The notes beneath the pieces were generated by a model. That model was not told where the DNA came from. It did not search any database and worked only from the letters and a program-made list of their open reading frames with translations. Position numbers and translations under genes: made by a program. Below, in pieces: positions 1 to 13,836 of a DNA stretch of 64,000 nucleotides (the stretch's first letter is position 1; every line of letters starts with the position of its first letter). Source of the DNA: Temnopleurus reevesii (Eukaryota > Echinodermata > Echinoidea > Temnopleuroida > Temnopleuridae); the NCBI GenBank assembly GCA_036244855.1, contig BQKZ01000313.1, positions 72,673 through 136,672 on the forward strand, read 5' to 3'.

Positions 1-1646
1 TCATAAAGGCTTAAGAATGGGCAACCCAAGAAACAGATTACTGATAATGACCCAATATAGAGTTTTTAATGATCTTAGATATTGACGAGTTTGAAAATCC
101 TTTCTTGTACGTGTTCGTATTTTGCATGCATTTTATGTGTGAAAATATATATATTGAATTGAATATTGAAAAAGTGATCTAATTCTAAAGGTGAGTAAGG
201 TATCACAACATACAGCATGGTTGAGCCTCTTTATATCAAATGTGCATAGATCAACAACCATTACAACTTTTCAAATGGATAGTAAATTTTTGTTTAGCAC
301 CACTGACTCACATTTCATAGGTGTGTTTTGAGAAATTATCAGATTTTAATCACTAAATTCTATTATTAAATACTTCCTAGCAGTTTGCATATTGCGCGAT
401 AAACTATTAATGATCTGGGCGTGAGATTGATGACTTGCATAAATCACTATCCAATATTAGTAATATAGCATTTATGGCTTCAATTATTGCCTTTCCTAAT
501 TCCTTGTAATAAACACCTGAATATTTCATAAAGTTCTATACAATGAAAATAATAATTTTGTTCTGTATTGATTTTCTGGAGGAATGCTATATGATAATAA
601 TAAATAATGATGCATTTGAAAAAATAATGACGCATTCAGCTCAGGGCGCATTTTGTATTATAACGACCCTTGCCTTTTACCTTTGCCATGATAGTGCGTA
701 AAAAGGAAGAATTGTCACTCTGAAATTTCCTCTCAATTCCCTGGTTTAATGAACCAAGCCCAGACACCTATGTACAGGGCAGTGTTTCACCAAGATAAGA
801 AAGACTTTACGACCGACTATACGTTCGACTGGTATTCCTTCTTGTGCGTATAATTCATAATAGTGCGCGCATTCAGCGCAAGAATTGATACCAGACGATC
901 TTAAAGTCGTGCGTAACTTTAAAAACGATTTGGTTAAACACCTCCCAGGTATGTGGTTATTGAATGTGATCAAACACTGCGATACAATCATGACACAATC
1001 ATGACATGATAGAATGACAGACTTATCAATCACCATTCCTATAATCCACCTCAGGGGACTAAACATGAATGGCTAACTGCGCAAATAAATTTAACCCTGG
1101 ATTTTAGAGACACAAAGCTAAGCCAATCCTAAACAAGACAGGTGGCTGGATAAAAGACTATCTAGTGTCTCCAAAGGGTGATATTGTAGGCTCACATCCG
1201 AACATAGAACTTGACGTCATACATTTACCTCTTCATTCATTTCAATGCAGTTAGAAATATGAGTGTGAGCATACAAACGAGCTTGGATCCTTGACACTGT
1301 GGCCTATGTAAAGATTTAACCAGACAATGATGATTTTATTATTGTTCATTCTTATACATTTTTTATTATTAGTTTTCCACTTATTTTCATTTTACTTTTC
1401 TTGTTTATCTGTTTTTCCTTTTATCTAGGAGGATTTATCTCTATCAAAATAGGTCCACATCTAATGCAGATCGTATAATAAAAGATTATTGGATTATCAA
1501 AGAAAGGTTGCAAGGCACAAGAGATTTACAACATCTGTCTAATAACTGGGAGGTTTTATGCTTGAATCCTGACCTAGACCTACCAAGAACCTTAATGAAA
1601 TTTAAAAAATCTGTCTTATTTAATCTAATTAATATCCGATCCTTAC
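1..1646 (-). other. intron of the PLEKHG-like gene (partial)
   Basis: The donor at 1646/1645 opens an intron that runs off the left edge. It is AT-rich with no coding signal on either strand. A consensus cAMP-response palindrome TGACGTCA occurs at 1213-1220. The 106-codon open frame on the minus strand (746-1066) has no family resemblance, no splice context and random-looking composition. Confidence 0.75.
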
Positions 1647-1844
1647 CTGGAATAGGAGATGATATTTGAGTATCCTCTGAACAGGTTTGAGAAGGTATGC
1701 CCCGAGAGCTAGACCATGATTGAGTTGGGCCTGTTGCTCTCGGAAGAAGTCTGATATAGCCCGATCCTTCATGCATTCAGTCAATACATCCACTGCCTTA
1801 GGGTAGTTGGTGCAGTATTTGGTGTAGATACAGAACTCATCCTC
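1647..1844 (-). CDS. PLEKHG1-like: PLEKHG-type RhoGEF, fourth coding exon (DH conserved region 3)
   Basis: This exon is 198 bp (66 codons), phase 0 at both ends, with acceptor CTCATTACAG|GAGG and donor TTCCAG|GTAAGG. It begins [20 protein letters not shown] and ends with [18 protein letters not shown] plus Q. The latter is the DH conserved region 3 helix that forms the main GTPase-binding face; the [11 protein letters not shown] and KYHLLF blocks are near-invariant in PLEKHG1/2/3. The remaining DH helices and the PH domain expected after it must lie to the left of position 1. I found no further exon in 1-1646. Confidence 0.95.
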
Positions 1845-4800
1845 CTGTAATGAGCAGAGGATAAAAACATAGGGTCCATCATGAATTCATAGCAAATCAA
1901 ATGTTCAATTAATTTGCAAGGATCAACAATCACAAAATGATAATACTTCAGAAAATATCACATACAATATTAAATCATATATTTAATTTTTTTTTTATAA
2001 AAACCCCCAAACTCAACAAGTTTGAAAAACAGCTGTAATGATATTTGTGTGTGCATGTGTGTGTGTGTGGGGGGGGGGGGTTATTTCCTGATTGAATGGT
2101 AAAATCATACTTTTCATGCTGGGAGAACTTAATTCCTCCCATTTTGTTTGTGGTAATGGTACAACTCTCTCAACTCTTTCAATGAACAACATTGGCACTG
2201 CTTTCAAAGTTCCCAGCCCTTATTGAATTTGATTAGGCTTCTAACCCAACCATTGACTCGCCAAAAACCAACCACAAATTAGTGCAAGCGCACAACAAAC
2301 ATTGCTTGAATGCCAACCATACAAACTTGTCAAGTTCAGTCAATGTTTGCTGTTCATTCTCTGAGGCATAGGCGTCTACTGTAGTTCAAACTTGGATTGC
2401 TACAATCTAATTAATGAGACCCAAATTAGTATTAATCATTTAGAGCTGTGGGTGCTAATTGAAATGTTTCAGAACTGATATCATGTGAGATATTAGGAAG
2501 GTGGGAGTGGTGATGGCTGATTATGGGTAATATTAATGGTTGGGCTAAAGTCATATGGAACATGTATTAGCAACAAAGACCACAGATGGAAAACCTCTGA
2601 AGTTTTCACTTAAGAATTCTGGATAGTGATCAGAACATCACGGAAATGATACATAACATTCTGATACATGTTCAAGAAAGTGTGAATGTCAGATCACAGA
2701 TGTGTAATTGAATAAATAATTTCGAGATCTGCTTAATTCTGAAGACAGAACATAAAGAGAAAAGTTCACAAACATTCTTAGCCCAGTTGGTTTTTAATTT
2801 TAACAAGAAAAATGGTACTAATTTTGGTTTTAAAGTAAAAATGGGCAGTGCTTCCTTTCTGAGAGCAATCTACTCAATGGTCACTCAATAGAATGACGTT
2901 TTTTTTGTGGTGACTCAAAAAAATGCATCATATATCAGTCTTCAAAATATTAAGGAGGAATAAGACCCATCCTTAATAATCTGTTTTTATAGGCCTATAA
3001 TTTTCCTCTACGGACTTACCCAAATCATAAAACAAAATGTCCAGAAATATAAACTAATTTCTGAAGGGCTTTTCCAAAATGGCACTGAATGGACATCCAT
3101 ACAAATTGATCCGGGGACCTCATAGTCTGCACTTGCAGACTAATTTGTCACACCTAAGAGAAACCAGTGGTTTATACAGCAGTCCAAACATGTCCCTGGG
3201 CTTTATTTTCTCACTCTTCAACTGGGCTTTCTGCGGTTCGGACAGAAAATCAGGAGGAAATTCAGTTCGTTGAGATGTGTATCACTCTCCACGATGTCTA
3301 TCATATAATATTTGACACCTTTAACAACAAACAGGTCAAGAGGAGCTTGGATTTATAATCCTCAGCCTAGACCTATATAGGCAGCCTAAAGGCAAGCTAT
3401 AATATTCTTGCTGGCATTGGAGAGTGAGATTACAAAGGAAAGATCTGCTGTACCTTTGAACTTTGATAGCAGCCATCACCTTGCATTACAAGGACGGAGG
3501 ACTGTTAGACATTGCTTCAGGATAGGTTCTAATTTTTGTGAAACGCTTGATTGTTCCTCCACTTTCTCTTTTCAAAATTGGAACTTTTACAAGCCAAACT
3601 GCTCAATTAATATTCTGTCTCACCACAGTACCCCTCGGTACATCCCATCACGTCCTAGGATATTTGCAGAACAGACCTCAATATATTTTACTTGTCCGTA
3701 TTCAAACAATACACCACCCTCATTGTATTCAATTATTTCAATGCAATGACAGGCATAAATGTAGGAATCAAATGCTACTCAAAATACATGGAGCGAACCA
3801 ACCTTGCATCAAATAGATAGTAATTATACAAAATTATGTACCGTATGTCAAATTAAATATGACGATATTTGTCAGTATTTATGTACTCCTAATGATGCTA
3901 TTCTATGTAAAATATTTCATGCTTCACCTTGGTTGAGGATCCCTCACAATACTCAAAGAAGAAATTCTATTATGGTCATATTGACTAAGTTCCTTCAAAT
4001 GGTCTATGACTGTTACAGTATTATGATTACAATGGACAACACAATCATAGCACACATTCTGGTGGGAGTAATGGGCATTGTGAAACACATATTGAGGTAT
4101 AGGGCCTACTACTATATTGAATAGATTATAAAGCAATCATATTGAGATGAAGAGTGAAACAAAAATATGTTTTTAATATCTTTCAAACCTAAATAATAAG
4201 ACCCACTGTTTTCCTTGTAAGCCTCATTTCTTTCATTTCATTTTCACTGTCAAGTTTGTCATCAACGAAGGATTCCTTGAGGGTCTTCCTTGTCACAATA
4301 TCACACTCTGTTCTTTGTTTCACTTCTGATTGCCCTCCAGTACACCACCATCGACCTTTGACCTCTCGTCACAAAGTACATCCATTCATTGAACCACTCC
4401 CATTCCTGACCCTAATAAACATCATAATAAATATGAGAGTTATGGATATGACGCAGTGACCAGCTGGGAGATATTATAAGCCCATCACTGTCAAGTCCAC
4501 TCATCAATGCACACTAGGACAGGTTAGAGTCTGCGGCCATACTCAATCGTCCAGCCAGACTCAATCGCAAGACCGGAGGGCACAAATATTACTGCAGGAG
4601 ACAAGCGCTGAATGATACCCATAAGCTACCACACTTCTTTCTCTCTTACGATTGAGACTCTCTCTCGTAATTTCAGTCTGCAGAAAGCGTGCAAGAGCGT
4701 AGGAGAGAGAAAAAAATGATAAGTCAGGTTAATCTACAATTTCCGGAGAGAGAGCACTTCTGTGCATTTCTATGAGTAATCCCGAGAGTCGTACTATTAA

Positions 4801-6211
4801 TTGATTCCAATCATCTTGCAAGGTTTATAGCTTTCATTATCAAACTGAAGAAATCATCAACGGAAGAAAACAGAAGAAGAAACACATCATCAGAGTACAT
4901 CTAATGAATGAGTGTTTTCAATATTTTTACATGGCACATTGTCCTACCTTGAACCTGTATGCACAAGTAAAGTTACCAACACAAATATACACGTGCCAAC
5001 CCAATTCATAATTTTCTACTATTTCGCTCACTAAGTGAATCCATTACAGGGACACAAGTAATTATTCAAAACATTGTGTCGAGAATACCAATGTACAGAT
5101 TTTAAATCTTTCCTTTTGAATCAATGCCATCTGCTGGAAAACAACAAGATGCTTGAGAAGTATGTGATAGCGTAAAATAGAAAAAAAATCATTACACTGG
5201 CAAGCCCAGATCCATTGTACAGTTGTTAATGCAGGTAAATTCATAAAATATTTGTCGAGACGGGATCACAAGTTGCGATACATTGTAGTATCCGTCTATT
5301 TCATCTCTACACCACCTTGCTTTGTAAAAATAGAATCAAAACGTGGAAAGGAATTTGTAAGAATTGGCACCTATGTGAATATTTAGCTTGCATACATCAC
5401 TAAATTTCAGGCCTTTTCACCCATTAGCAATTTTTTTCACACTTTAAATGATTGTAGTACACAAGCCTATTGAAATTCTCACTAGTGAAAATTTTAGCAA
5501 ATTCATGGTCGCTATATTCGTGACAATAAGACCCCAGCAAAAATTTTAGCTTTATACAGCAGTGCTAGAACTTTCACTTTGAGTGGCTGAATGTAACAAA
5601 CAACATAATAAAATCTAGAAGTGAAAACGATTTATTAAAAGCCACCATGCTTTTAATACTCCTTCCTCACAAATTGATGTGGTGCTTCAGAATTCCAAGT
5701 ACATAACTCTCCAGTCTCCCACATTAATCAACCAATCATGATTGAGGTTTCAGTTGTGACCTGTTGAGAGGCAGACCCTGATTGGATAATAACATGCGAA
5801 GTTGCAATCAATCATTGCTACAAGTCTTGAGGCCTGAATCACAGAAGAGTTGTGATTAACTGCAAAATGGGACGAGCGCATCAAGATCACTGGTTTGTGA
5901 ATAATATCATGTAACAACCTTTGCAACCAATGGAAACAACTATTGTGTCTACTTGCTGGTGCAAATTCATTTTCATTGGTTGTTTATAATACTCATCTGC
6001 TTTAATATTGAAATCAATCAAGCTGAGAAAACGGATTACCCTACTCGCTTTCAAAGGCCCGCCATTGACCTGTAAAATTACATCTATTTAAAAAAAACCC
6101 CACCTTTTGAATGTTGCTCTTATGAAAGCATGCTATTTGTGACTGACTATTTGAGAGTGTTTGAAATCTCTCTTCGGGACTATTTGACTTGAGTAATTTT
6201 TGTTCACTTAC
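1845..6211 (-). other. intron of the PLEKHG-like gene (4.37 kb)
   Basis: The stretch is bounded by the splice sites of two secure exons. It contains a (TG)n plus 12-G microsatellite at 2046-2080. Several open frames of 60-110 codons are present but none shows domain motifs or exon-like splice borders. The segment at about 4500-4750 is somewhat richer in GC, but I could not read an exon in it. Confidence 0.8.
2046..2080. repeat. (TG)n-(G)12 microsatellite
   Basis: Alternating TG dinucleotides, interrupted once, run into an uninterrupted stretch of 12 G at 2069-2080. Confidence 0.95.
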
Positions 6212-6281
6212 CACTTCAAGGAAACAATCAGCCAACTTGACAGGATCCTCATCACACTGTTCAAGATCTGTTAGTAGTTCC
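6212..6281 (-). CDS. PLEKHG1-like: PLEKHG-type RhoGEF, third coding exon (DH domain)
   Basis: This is a 70-bp exon with acceptor TTATTGTTGCAG|GG and donor GAAGTG|GTAAGT. Its first base completes the Arg codon split by the preceding intron, and it ends in phase 0. It encodes (R)ELLTDLEQCDEDPVK and then LADCFLEV. This matches the DH segment after the FN motif, where family members have ELL.(D/E)LE.C...PV.(I/L)A.CF. Exon length, phase and family match agree, so it is secure despite being too short to show as a long open frame. Confidence 0.92.
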
Positions 6282-6483
6282 CTGCAACAATAATCATAGA
6301 CAGATCATTTTTAGTCAAAGTTGTTGGTTTATTAGTACTTATAGTTACATTTTAGGGATATCCTAACTGTCAGAAATATAATTTCTGTTGAACACATGCA
6401 TCAAAGGACAATCTTTTACAAAGTGCTGTATTATTCTCATTCCCATAATTTCAGAACAAAAACTTACTAACAGTCATTCATAA

Positions 6484-6576
6484 AGTCTGAAAGTTGTATT
6501 TAAAACAAAACATCAGTCTGAAAGTTGTATTTAAAACAAAACATCAGTCTGAAAGTTGTATTTAAAACAAAACATC
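6484..6576. repeat. three perfect tandem copies of a 31-bp unit
   Basis: The unit starts AGTCTGAAAGTTGTATTTAA and is repeated exactly at 6484-6514, 6515-6545 and 6546-6576. It lies just upstream (gene sense) of the third coding exon, about 200 bp inside the intron. Confidence 0.97.
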
Positions 6577-9500
6577 AGCTATTTTCATGTTACACATGTA
6601 AATTCTTGGTTTTTTTTTTTTTTTTTTAGATATTGAGTGTTTAATCTGATCTGCAGTGATAAGTTCAAATTAGCTACATGTACAAAAAAATTAAAAAAAA
6701 TCATACTTCCAAGAAAGATGGAACAGGAGACAGATAAAATTAAATACAATCAACAAAATCATTTTTAATTGCTGATTTTTTTTCATATACATTGTATATT
6801 AAAACTGACTTTCAAGAAAATCATTGATTTGATACAATGTCATAAATATGATCTAATTCTTGCACCAACTGTAATTCTCCCTTGAATGGAACAAGGATGA
6901 TGATCAGGATCTTTCAGAGACGGAAGAAAGCAATTACTTAAAGATGGCCAGTCATACCTCAGCTAAAGATTATCTACTTTGAAAGAAGAGTCAAATAGAC
7001 AACAGCTGTGCTTAAACTGACCAATGACGTGACACTGGAAATATAACTTCAGCTAAGATTGGTTCATTTTATTTCCACAAATCAATTAAAAACATAATCA
7101 AAATAAAAGAGAAGAAGAAAAAAACAATAAGACAATAAATCAAAATAAACAAAATTAAGCAAATTTCAATCACAACAGTTATGAAAAGGGACTCTATTTT
7201 GTTAAAAAACAACATCTTTTACTGGTTGGTTCAAAAGGCCCATTTCAACAATATCATTGCAATATAACTTGTTGAACAAACTTTGAAATTAATTAATTAC
7301 TCATGAACACGGGCCTTCCTTTGCTGAATTCAGGAAATGAAAAGTGTCATAGAAAGCCATGTCAAAAATATTGGCTTCAGCCCAAATCTACATTGATTAG
7401 GACCTGCAGTGAAATTTCACCCTTCCTTCCGAATCTAAATTCTCAAGATGGTATCACATTTAAATAAATTTGTTCCTACTTTTCCATCATTTTATAGATA
7501 AATATAAGTTTTATTCTCTCAACACCCACCTTTTTGCTCAAGCGAATTTTGTCTCTATAAATAATGTTCAAATTGGGAGAAGAGGAAAGTGAGAGTGAGA
7601 AAAGACTAATACATTTGCATTTTTCACTGAACATTTCATACTTTTGTTACTACTTAATAATCATTTACCAAACAATTTAGGCAATCCCTCTACAATTGAA
7701 AAACTGTTTGCCTGGGAGGTTTTTCAATTATCTCGATATTCCAAAAGGTAAACTTACTCAACATTATTAATTTTTACTGGACAAAATTCTTTTTAAATAT
7801 AAAGCAAGTGATTTGTACTGCATTGTTAGTAGGAATGTTCTTTTTGTTTTAGAGTTACACCCAAACTAATATTCAATAATTCCATATTTGTGTTTATGGT
7901 AAAATTTTATGATTCATGATATTTCATTCTGATTCAAAATGAAATTGAGATCCAATTCAAGCCCTCTCATATATATCCATCATCAAATATCCAATTCACT
8001 GCAAACCTATCAGCATAAGACCATTGACCAAAATAATGCCAACATGTATAAAATGAAGAAAATAAAAGTCTATAAATAATGTTCTCTATCAAGTGCAATG
8101 AATGGCCTTGGTTTTAACCTGAAAGGAGGGGAAATTTGGGAGTTGTCCCTTGCCAGTGTTCCTGCGCTGAAAAGATAGGGTTTGACGAGTCAGACAGGGG
8201 ATTCTATAACATGCAAAAAGGTAGTTAATACTTCCTATTGCTTCAAAGGCTTATAATAGTCGTTGCATGACAGATCCCCTTCACCTTCAATACCTGAATA
8301 TCAGCTGTTCATATTTCAGAGCTCAAATTCACCAAAAAAAATCTTCAAAGAAATACATTTGTCATATAGACCCAATAGCAGTGTGTAGACTCAAGAAAAT
8401 AAGCATTCTATAACTATTCAATAAATTCATCACACCAATTCTAGAACAAATATTCTAGAAAAAAAACGGACCAAAGTATATCTTATCCTAAAAATTTTCT
8501 AGATCATATTTCCATCGACGCCATTCCTTTTTCATTCACTATCTTTACCCATTAGATCAAGAAAGGAATAGAATGTTGATACAGCCTTTAAATATGGATC
8601 AAAATCTATTCAATTCAATTGAATTTATTTCTCACATCAGAATTTTAGCACTAATTAGCAAAAACAAGAATTAATTTATAAAAGCTAAGGCGGACAATAA
8701 CAGGATACCACACACCTAATCTTTAGCAGTAGCTTGATTTCTACCTCGAGTATAAAACCAAATCCTCATTATAACATGATCAAATAGTCTTGTAACTTTC
8801 ATCAAACAATCTTTTGTGGAAAGAAACCACAAGATCTATTTCCAGATAGGAATTATGACTCCCAATTCCTCTATTTTTATCTATTTCCAATGAGATAATC
8901 ATCTAATTGTATAAAGAAGGTGGAAATGAGAGGGCTGGAAAGGAATACAATTGGATCCTCACTGTTGGAAAGAACTAGAAATTGTGCTTTGTTTATGTAG
9001 ATCATTTTTTTATTTGTTCAAATAGGAATTTATGCTATTTTACTTTTAATGGAAAAGAGAGAACAACAAGAGTATATTATTTTTGTTGGTGAAAAATTCA
9101 ATGTTCTCGTTCATTAATGCTATTGAAATTAGAATTTCAATTATTATGATCTTTATCTTTGCACACTTCAATTCATGATATTAAGGGCTAATGAATTTTA
9201 ACGCAATTAGTTTGTTTAAAAAAAATCTTTGAATATTTTTTCGAATGGGGGAAATGGTTTAGGAATCACGCAAGAATGAATGTGGAAGCTTCAACTTGAG
9301 ATGAAACATAGCGAGACAAGATGCAATGATTGGATGCTTCTGAAAGGGCACAGGAAAGAAACATGAATGACACAAAGACAAATAAAAATTGAACATAATC
9401 TCTCATCAACCATGATCATTATCAAACTCTTTCACTGAAGTGCATTAGGATCAAGTTTCATTTTAAGTCTTTGTGTCTTATCAAAGGGAATATAGCTGAA

Positions 9501-10640
9501 TGAGGAGGGATCATTACTGACGTAATACAGTCATGTAGTAAGGAAAGGGCTTAATGCCAAATAATCTCTTATTTGACACGTCACGTAACTATGCTAAATC
9601 AGGATTAACATAATCGTTCCCACCCAAAAGTCAAGACGAAGTTACAGTCTAACACATTTGCTGCCTTTGAAAAGAAGGATCAAATGTAAAATGGAAAATA
9701 AGACTTGTTAAAAAGGGTGTGCTGTATTTGAATGGGCGAATAGCCGTCTAATAATCTACCATTCTTGTAATTTAAAGAAACCCCCCAAATTTACATTACA
9801 TTAGTCAATAATACTCAATATGAAATATAGTCTAAGTAATTTTTGATACATCATATATACTTTTATATGTTCTTACACGAGTCTTTCTTTATGGTCATTT
9901 GGACTCGACGAAGAAATCATTGAACATATTTTTTTTGGGAAACCATATAGATCTTAACAATTATTCACTTCCTTCCTGTCCCCAAATCTAGAGTGGGCTG
10001 AGGTTGAAGTATTGATAGCATCTTTAAATCAACAGTTATTTTGGTCTTCAGCCATCCGGTGAAGCAAGAACTTCTGACCAGACGATCAGACATATCCCTT
10101 CAAATTCATCCTTCCTCCGAAGAAAGATTTCCTTTTAATTTTTTTCATAAATCTCTTCTCAGTATTAAAGTGGTCATTTCAAAAGACCTGATATTAGGTT
10201 TATAAATCACTTTTTTGGGGGATATTTCTCATCAAGAATGAAATGAAATTTAAAAAAACCCCGTCATATATCCTGTAGAAATTCTACAGAAGCAACATGC
10301 TTCTTGTGTTGATTGAGGAGCAGTGAGAAAATTATTTCAATTTGCTAAATGACAGCTTTGTTTTTATATTTATCATATTTCAAATTATTTTGTGGTACAT
10401 AAAGTATTTGTGAGAATTCCAGAGTTCAATATCCAATTTATGTAATAAAGATACCCTTAAAATTGATGAAAAAGCAATACGAGATATCTTTCAAATAACC
10501 ATCTAAAAAATCATACAGAAAGTGCAATCTTTACTTTAAAAATCAATCATAATAATCATCATATTGTGTATTGTTGTCATCAAAACTTTATGTTAAATAA
10601 CTTAATCAATCAAATCAAAGATAAAATTAATAGTGCTTAC

Positions 10641-10678
10641 CCATCATTTGTAAATTGGCATTCTTGCTCCGTCACCAT
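10641..10678 (-). CDS. possible alternative first coding exon of the PLEKHG-like gene
   Basis: On the minus strand AAAATGG (a good initiation context) opens MVTEQECQFTND and runs into a donor GATGG|GTAAGC. The exon ends with two bases of a codon, which is exactly the phase needed by the acceptor at 6281. Splicing would give ...TND-G-ELLTDLEQ in frame. An in-frame TAA lies 21 bases upstream of the ATG. The product would lack DH conserved region 1. A phase match happens by chance one time in three, and no promoter is visible, so this is only a candidate. Confidence 0.22.
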
Positions 10679-12879
10679 TTTGTACGTAATTGTAAATTAG
10701 GAGATTAAAATATGTGTCCTTGTGTGAAGCAGGTGTGTGCCAAATGCATTCAAGCTTGGTTTGTGGTTCAGACTTTTCACTCTTCCCCCACTTATTCAAA
10801 TTTAGTAACATGATTGAGAACATACCAAAGACTCAACATTTTAGGGTCGATACGGTTATTACGCTACTAGAAACTTTCAAGTACGTTGGCCCTTCGCTAA
10901 ATCAATGAAAGTTTCATTTTAATCCATTTCATTTTTTTTTTCATTTTTTATTTTATTTCATTTTCACAGGAAAAATACAAAATCATTTTACAAGGAAAAT
11001 AAAGAATTTTGCAAATACAAAATAATACATCATAATTATATTCACATAAACAAACAAGAAGAATAATATCTAAATTGGATTTGACGAACAAAATATAAAA
11101 TAAAACACTGTGAAAATGGAGGGTCGTCTGAAAAGCCGAAGCTTGCATGGTGAGGTTCCCTCAAAATAATTTTATAAAAAAAAGAAGACGTAAGGAACAA
11201 AAGGATAAAAGTGCTTGGTTATATGTTACCAAGCTACATACTTAATAATTTATTTACGCCATGTGCGAGCAAATAAAAATAGTAGTGTATAGAAAAAGTG
11301 AGAGGAAAAAAACAACAACGAAATATACAACGCCATAGGACAACGGATTATACGTATCAATGAAATGATACGTATGAAATGAATGAGGACGAGTTAGTTA
11401 AATCTACTCGGAACGTCGTGTTTTTATCTTTTTTTAGCTTTTGCTCAGTGCTTTTCAGGACTATTTCTTGAAAGATAACCCCACACCACATGGTGCAACC
11501 GCAAATCTTGTTGAATATTTACTACACCATGCAAGCTCTAGTTTTTCTTCATCAATGAAATATGTTGCCAATTGTGTTTAACTATGATTTAGAGACAGAA
11601 GACCAAAACAAAGACGGGAATTAGATTTTACAAGTGCTAAATATCAATTTAATTGGAGTTATATTTACTCAATAAATAGAATTTTAGTCTTTTAGGATTG
11701 ACAGTATTTTAAAATCTATCAGTAACAATATTGTTGAAATTAGAGCATTGCTTGCCAATTGGGCTTGCATCAAACTGTTAACAAATAAAAAGGGATTTGT
11801 TAAATTGTGTTGTGAAAACAAATTCACAACTTTACAACATATATTAGAATTGAAAATGTTGGAAGCCAAATCCATAGAATAAACACATTCATGCCAATAA
11901 ATCATTCAAATTTAAAACGAATCTCCTGTGTAGAATCGGTTCCAAACCAATACTGACAAACAATAATTCAGCAAACACGTACATTGCCTACCCCCTTGTG
12001 TTGCCCAATCTCTCAATTACTTCCTTCCATTTTCATAAATATTTTTCTATCATGTTTTTCTGGATCAAACATAACATGCTGACCAGCTCTAAAATATCTA
12101 ATTTAAAAACTAAGAATGTCTAAAACTGCACAAAATTATTTCGCCTAAATTCTTACAAAATGTAGTCAAGAAATTCTGCAAACTTAGGAAGTAATTAGTC
12201 AGCATAATATTTTTAAGGAATCAATACTTAGGAAAAATGATGAATCACTTCATGAATTCAATTTAATGAAGCATGACTGTATGGTTAATATTCTCTATGT
12301 GTCCAAACAATCGCGGCAGACTGCGGAAAGACTGTTTCATCAATTCATACTGTGCATGCAAATAATCGCAGCAGACGATGGGAAGAAAGACATGATCGGA
12401 TCATATCCTGATCCACCACTGAATCGGTTATCGCCCGCTGATTAGGATGATGAGGATGATGACAATATAAAATGTACTTGATAAGTAGTTAACAAGGTAA
12501 ATCAATGTAATTTAGCCATTCAGGAGATGGGAACCAGAGGGGAGAGGGGAGTCATCGTATTAATCACCATTTGATCATCAATCAAACAGGATTATTGTCA
12601 ATATATACCCAAGAACACAGTACCATATCATCCTGAGCTCCATGTACAGAAAGCAGGAGCCAATACCCGAAGTTCAAATCAGATTCCAATATATAGGTGC
12701 TTTGTCGTATAATCATCACCCTGGCTTTAGCCTGGCATATTCACTATTATATCCTACTCATAAGAATGTATCCATTGTCATTGGTCAATGAGCAGTCATG
12801 TGATTAAAAATATTTTCACCATGAAATAAATTGGATATGGCGTGACGTCAATCTCGGAATAGTTTTCGTTATGAAAAAT

Positions 12880-12941
12880 ATTCTGACGTCATCCCGCGAT
12901 ACCGCGATATATTCTGACATCATCCCTCGAAACCGCGATAT
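12880..12941. repeat. two tandem 31-bp units with CRE-like TGACGTCA
   Basis: Units 12880-12910 and 12911-12941 differ at a few bases. Each contains ATTCTGACRTCATCC and ends CCGCGATAT. The first holds the palindrome TGACGTCA (12884-12891) and the second the variant TGACATCA (12915-12922). A further perfect TGACGTCA is at 12843-12850. Confidence 0.85.
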
Positions 12942-13057
12942 CCACGACGATGAACCGAGATTTAATCTCGTAGATGATGATGATTTGGAGGAATTCATTT
13001 CATCGACAGATTACAAGTAGGATATAAATTTGATTACTATGTCGGTTTTACTTGTGT

Positions 13058-13246
13058 AGGATATAAATCAAATATACCATGCACATTTTTCGAAGTACTA
13101 TATGAAATCATGGATTCTTCAGTGACCGGCATAGTGACTATTTTCCTCGGGGCTGTGCCCCTCGGAAAATAGTGATATGCCAGTCACCTCACAATCCATA
13201 ATTTCAACTAGAACTTCTCAGTGCATGGAATATTTGATTAATATAT
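13058..13246. repeat. foldback (long hairpin) element, about 190 bp
   Basis: The left arm from about 13066 (AATCAAATATACCATGCAC) is mirrored by the right arm ending at 13239 (GTGCATGGAATATTTGATT). The match continues inward with gaps through GAAATCATGGATT / AATCCATAATTTC to the core CTATTTTCCTCGGGG / CCCCTCGGAAAATAG at 13137-13171, leaving a 5-base loop. It is a nonautonomous foldback or MITE-like element. No target duplication is clear. Confidence 0.85.
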
Positions 13247-13836
13247 CATAGATCTGAATGTAGAGCTTGTAGATTATTGAATAACTGATGCATTTTTAGG
13301 CATCTCTTGCATCACTTAAGTTTAAATTCTAGAACATTAACAAGCATTTCCTTCAGACTGAATCCAATGTGATAGGTAACTTTAGAACGGGGAACATTTT
13401 TGGACAAAACTGCCCCTTTCACAAACCAAAGGGTAAGACAAAATTGTATGCATCATAATAAACTTGAGGGGGAGGCACACATAAGCCTATCTATACAAAT
13501 TTATCATGAATGAGGGGGGTGGTGGTAAAGGGGAAGGGGGTAATTTAGGGGTGGGTTGTCGAAACAAACCAGGGATGTGGGATAGAGGAATAGGGAGAAA
13601 CATCAATTAGAGGGGGGAAGCATGAACATATATCCCACCAAAACCATACACCGAGATGTTCAGAATGAAAAACCTTTCAGATAGAGAGGCAAAAACCTTA
13701 AAAACGTTCCCAAAAAGAACAGGAGATGACTGTGAAGGGAGAAAAATAGAGCAGACGAAATTGGATCACATCATCTATTCCTTGTGCCCCCATCAGGCTT
13801 GTCATCAGGGAGGGGGAGAGAGAGACGCCTACTCAC

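Larger units (their letters stand above)
6282..13836 (-). other. intron of the PLEKHG-like gene (7.56 kb)
   Basis: The intron is bounded by two secure exons. It holds the 31-bp triplication, a possible alternative first exon at 10641-10678, a tandem CRE-like repeat at 12880-12941 and a foldback at 13058-13246. A T-rich low-complexity run lies at about 10920-10970. Otherwise it is AT-rich sequence without recognisable coding. Confidence 0.8.

Noticed and set aside
3408..4124. Overlapping plus-strand frames of 92-113 codons
   Set aside because: Located inside a confirmed minus-strand intron, with intron-like base composition and no motif.
6484..6576. CRISPR-like array
   Set aside because: Units are directly adjacent without spacers and the DNA is eukaryotic; it is a simple tandem repeat.
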